NCBI GenBank assembly: GCA_031362415.1
Contig: JANLSK010000031.1
Span: 1 to 18,736, forward strand
Direction: 5' to 3'
Length of the DNA: 18,736 nt
Source of the DNA: VFJJ01 sp031362415
Lineage (GTDB): Bacteria; Actinomycetota; Acidimicrobiia; IMCC26256; VFJJ01
The translations under genes were made by a program, and so were the position numbers. Positions 16,801-18,736 of the stretch are shown in pieces (positions within the stretch are counted from its first letter, which is position 1; each line of letters starts with the position of its first letter). Below the pieces are notes generated by a model. It worked only from the letters and a program-made list of their open reading frames with translations, was not told the DNA's origin and made no database searches.

Positions 16801-18422
16801 CGCACGTCGGTCGCCCGGGCGAACCCGGGACCGGTGATGTCGACGACCGTCGAGCACCAGGCCGGGAGATCGCGCTGGTGAGCCGCGATCACGATGCCGG
16901 TGCCGCGGTCGCGCCCGACGCCCGGAGCCCCGGCCTCCGCACCGGCCGCCGCCTCCATGATCTCGATCGTCGTCGGCCCTGCGACACGGGTCTCCAGCGA
17001 TCCGAGGACGCCGACCTCCTCCGGCCCAGCCGGCTGCTGGTGGGCCGGATCGGGCTCGATTGCGACGAAACCGCCTTCGGGATCGGCGAGGTGGGGCAAC
17101 CACTTGCACCAGTCCCAGTGGCGGTCACGGTTCGCGGGAGTCGTCCACCGGAGATCGACCGACACGTCGGCCGGGCCGTGCGCGCACACGATCTGCACCA
17201 CGATCGCTCGGGCGCAGGCGTGAACGTCGTGTTCAGCTCCGGCCAGCCCGAGCCAACGCCCGGGCCCGAACGCGACGGCCAGCGGTGCGTCGGCGATCGC
17301 CGTGGAGCCCCTCGGTCGCTCGGCCCGGGCGCCGTGGACCGTCTCGAAGGTGGGAGTCCACGGGATGTTCGCCTGCCCGATCCGAACCAGGAGATGGTCG
17401 TCGTGGCCGGGGCGGCGTTCCCAGAGTCGGGACGACCCTCGGCGTACCCGCTCGGTCCAGACACCCGGAGGCGGCGTGCGCCGGTCGAGCCAGGCGCGCA
17501 GGTCGTCGGCGCGCTCCACCACCTCACGGCTGACGCGGCGGTTCTCGCTCGAACGCTCGGCGGCCGTCCGTCTCCGCTCCCGTCGGCAGCGTCGCCGGTC
17601 CTCCCACCAGGTGCCTCCGGCGATGACCGGGCTGGCGAGAGCGAAGAGCGCGAAGCGGGGGTCGAGCACCAGGGCCATGGCCAGCCCCAGCACCAGGGGG
17701 ACCGTTGCCGTGGCCCAGCTGAAGCGAGCGGGCGTGGGGGCCGGTCCGGGCTCGGCGGGAGCGGCGATGGCGGTGGACGGGCGAGGCTCGTTGACCCGTG
17801 GGGGACGCGCGAAGCGCACCATCCCGCACGTGGGCGTGTAAGGGACCGGCCGGCGAAGCTCCATCCTCACCGCTCCGGCACTGATCTCCACTGGCCCGGA
17901 GCCCAATGCCAGCACGAGCGAGCGCAACGGCGATCGACCGTGCGCGGTGCCGTTGTGCGAACTGAGATCTGTGATCTCGATGCCGTCGCGAAGCGGTGTG
18001 AGCGTGAGATGCCGGCGTGACACCGTGGGCGAACGCAGGTCGGCGTCGACCCCGCGGCCGCGCCCCACGGCGATGGTCCCGGCGCGTAGGGCAAGGTCGT
18101 GTCGACGCCCGGCATCGGGGCCGGTCAGCACCAGCAGCTCGCCGGCCAGGTCGCTTGCACCATGGGGATCGAGCGAGACGACCGATCCGGGGACGAGCCC
18201 GGCCCGATCGATCGACGTGTCGATGGACACGGCCCGTCCATCGACCACGAGGGCACGGGAACGAGCCGAACCTGACCCATCGAAGCCAGGACCCTGCGAC
18301 CCGGCGGCCGCGAGAGCGCTCAGGAGCTGCGCCAGGCTCTGACTCGCGGGTTCGGTGACGTCGACGGTCCAGTCGGTGGACGCACGGTCACTCGTGAGCG
18401 TGAGGTGCAGCGGTTCGGTCAT
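13803..18422 (-). CDS. EssC-like type VII secretion ATPase (FHA + three FtsK/SpoIIIE domains)
   Basis: This 1539-residue motor is like EssC/EccC, which drive export of WXG100-family proteins at the cytoplasmic membrane. N-terminal beta-rich modules (1-90 and about 95-190) include an FHA domain with R121, SRRH (135-138) and NGT (157-159). Two membrane helices lie at about 238-272. Domain 1 has a full Walker A, GTTGAGKS (675-682), and Walker B VVVIDEFA with D787/E788. Domain 2 has degenerate GAPGSGTT (1028-1035, Lys replaced) and LLLLIDN. Domain 3 has GPPRSGRS (1301-1308, Lys to Arg) and VIVIDDAD. One active and two degenerate sites is a known pattern in this family. A GAGGA Shine-Dalgarno (18429-18433) lies 6 nt before the ATG. 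The N-terminal FHA is the EssC (Bacillota) layout and not the classical mycobacterial EccC layout. Confidence 0.93.
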   Translation of the reverse strand: MTEPLHLTLTSDRASTDWTVDVTEPASQSLAQLLSALAAAGSQGPGFDGSGSARSRALVVDGRAVSIDTSIDRAGLVPGSVVSLDPHGASDLAGELLVLTGPDAGRRHDLALRAGTIAVGRGRGVDADLRSPTVSRRHLTLTPLRDGIEITDLSSHNGTAHGRSPLRSLVLALGSGPVEISAGAVRMELRRPVPYTPTCGMVRFARPPRVNEPRPSTAIAAPAEPGPAPTPARFSWATATVPLVLGLAMALVLDPRFALFALASPVIAGGTWWEDRRRCRRERRRTAAERSSENRRVSREVVERADDLRAWLDRRTPPPGVWTERVRRGSSRLWERRPGHDDHLLVRIGQANIPWTPTFETVHGARAERPRGSTAIADAPLAVAFGPGRWLGLAGAEHDVHACARAIVVQIVCAHGPADVSVDLRWTTPANRDRHWDWCKWLPHLADPEGGFVAIEPDPAHQQPAGPEEVGVLGSLETRVAGPTTIEIMEAAAGAEAGAPGVGRDRGTGIVIAAHQRDLPAWCSTVVDITGPGFARATDVRSGQTIDPVLVDGVALDVAIEVARTLARHLDPEARPPGGVLPAAVSLMTLLGDSTLNGVGRGGRGPGGDDGCGDDDSACTDPRNSGNDGDDEARVIVERWAANPGGRPAAVIGVTPDGPFVLDLAVDGPHALVAGTTGAGKSELLRTLVVSLALHADPEHLAFVLVDFKGGSAFDACAALPHTVGVVTDLDERLAARALRCLEAELRRRERVLRDAGSSDIAAYHRASSTDGPDARSPLPRLVVVIDEFATLASELPEFVNALVDVAQRGRSLGVHLVLATQRPSGVVSASIRANTNIRIALRVQDSADSADVIDRPDAARLPRRAPGRGLVRLGPGEIIPFQTALSSGVSASSRQAAITVAPFGIGDRLDVVAASPEDATRPSEPGAAPDPEPASDLETLVAHTVRASARAGMRTSAAPWPDPLPAAVSLRDLAPAPGEGLDGTQDSVEALDRLDEPVTVGIVDDPDAQCLRPLFWAPEVGHLLVVGAPGSGTTTTLRTLAEAVAVTRSPDRLHMYAIDFGGGGLAATGAYPVTGAVVAAGETERLERLIRRIRNHLEDRRAAAAGGPRLLLLIDNLPGVLAALVDDRRLDLHDSLVRIVADGSALGVTVVATAESPHAVSLSVSAAFALTWCLRLADRTDALAMGIDPAGMGALPPGRGFSIATGLEIQIARPSDTPPLMALRRAGRAGRAGRVGRGSPSDGPDPIGLLPDLIDTATIIGGSHTATGVPEGWLPVGVSSATLTTVGFTIRDGDHLLVAGPPRSGRSGVLAHLASAALGIWPDVELTVVCPRSSPLRGQFPEHERRADTLEALAVEVIKDAETADGTERTGDHLHPPRRPLVIVIDDADAVDDPTGALSRLVRSRARAVTVIAAGATELLLSDYGHWTKEVRRSRLGIVLRPTLERDGELWQVGLPRRAPGPFPPGRGYLVGPDGVELVQCAAPLAAIARLAATAAKGAAGAGVIATGPAAAAREQTHPSHPASTPESSPAPQERASA

Positions 18423-18528
18423 CGTCGGTCCTCGGGGTTGGTTTCCCCGGCTCCAGGCCTGGGAACGAGAGCGGCGTGGGGGGGGGGGGGGGCCCCCCCC
18501 CCCCCCCGCCCCCCCGCCACTCCAAGGT
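18423..18528. other. Intergenic leader of essC with G15C15 palindrome
   Basis: The 106 bp hold a run of 15 G (18478-18492) followed directly by 15 C (18493-18507), then a G, seven more C and a further G and CC. On the coding (minus) strand this is a long G-run followed by a C-run, a perfect 30-bp palindrome. A second palindrome ccaggcctgg (18453-18462) and a 5-bp stem (18433-18437 with 45-49) precede the essC Shine-Dalgarno. The tract could be a structured attenuator but may equally be a sequencing or assembly artefact. Confidence 0.7.
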
Positions 18529-18736
18529 TCAGCCTGGGACTGCGGCCCGAGCCGCGGCGTCGGCGACGGCCGCCTCCACGAGCAGCGTGTCGGCGACGCG
18601 GTTGAGCTGGGCGGCGGCCGTGGCAACGTCGGATCGCCGTCGGGCCAGCTCGCTGCGGAACCGATCGGCCGCTTGGCCCGACCAGGCGTCGGGACCGAGC
18701 TCGATGCTGGTGAACAGGGACCCGAGCGTGCCCGCC
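18529..18736 (-). CDS. WXG100-like (ESAT-6 family) protein, C-terminal part, cut by window end
   Basis: The last 68 residues are visible. They contain DAWSGQAADRFRSEL, which has the W-x-G turn followed by an amphipathic helix, as in WXG100 proteins. A long alanine-rich helix comes next (ARRRSDVATAAAQLNRVADTLL) and the protein ends in AVPG. The small helical hairpin with W-x-G in the middle and the position directly upstream of an EssC-like ATPase make a type VII substrate or an adaptor likely. The C-terminal YxxxD/E signal of mycobacterial substrates is not seen. The start lies beyond the window, so full length is unknown. About 106 bp separate its stop from essC. Confidence 0.75.
   Translation of the reverse strand, partial: AGTLGSLFTSIELGPDAWSGQAADRFRSELARRRSDVATAAAQLNRVADTLLVEAAVADAAARAAVPG

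Noticed and set aside
16323..18020. 565-codon open frame on the plus strand opposite essC
   Set aside because: Antisense shadow of a high-GC gene; its translation is Arg/Gly/Pro-rich and shows no domain, while the other strand has all FtsK motifs.
18423..18626. 68-residue N-terminal extension of the EssC-like protein in the same open frame
   Set aside because: It is a Pro/Gly/Arg-rich translation through the G15C15 tract and out of frame over the WXG100-like gene. The ATG at 18420-18422 has a good Shine-Dalgarno and starts the recognisable N-terminal domain.
1..18736. tRNA or rRNA genes and riboswitches
   Set aside because: I saw no cloverleaf signature, CCA end, rRNA core sequence or riboswitch consensus by eye. 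A covariance-model scan was not possible, so small RNAs cannot be excluded.

Overview
This is a very GC-rich bacterial window, with almost every gene using G/C in third codon positions. The gene content points to an actinobacterium. It carries a ligA with the neighbouring cobalamin-independent MetE-like gene that I recall from mycobacteria, a PASTA kinase, a DUF222-type HNH remnant, FHA-HTH regulation and a WXG100/FtsK secretion locus. Acidimicrobiia is my best guess, but it is an inference from gene style and not proven.

Left part (1-7807): housekeeping genes. The 3' part of mnmA (tRNA 2-thiouridylase) is followed by an M20D amidohydrolase and an S9 prolyl-oligopeptidase-like hydrolase, chained by ATGA and GTGA stop/start overlaps. 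A convergent gene for a polytopic membrane protein of unknown function follows. Then comes a divergent two-gene unit: a MetE-like zinc protein coupled by ATGA to ligA (NAD-dependent DNA ligase). Bases 1-98 are an exact reverse complement of 137-234 inside mnmA, which looks like a fold-back assembly artefact at the sequence edge.

Middle part (7808-11900): a small membrane-anchored protein faces away from a PknB-type Ser/Thr kinase with four PASTA repeats. Downstream is a scrap zone. It holds a short antisense fragment of a third kinase and a 9-bp minisatellite, and fused to these is the C-terminal HNH part of a DUF222-like protein. After that comes a degraded FHA-like/LuxR-HTH regulator, whose HTH is restored only if two compensating frameshifts (+1 and +2) are undone.

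Right part (11902-18736, minus strand): a compact locus reading WXG100-like protein (cut by the window end), then an EssC-like ATPase (FHA, two membrane helices, three FtsK/SpoIIIE domains), then a membrane Ser/Thr kinase whose start overlaps the essC stop by ATGA. The ATPase FHA domain keeps the usual phosphothreonine-binding residues. The kinase carries an unusual extracytoplasmic C-terminal domain with an FG-GAP-like Asp-rich motif. The most interesting idea here is a type VII-like secretion system regulated by its own co-translated kinase. No other type VII core components are visible inside the window. A G15C15 palindrome between the WXG100-like gene and essC may be an artefact.
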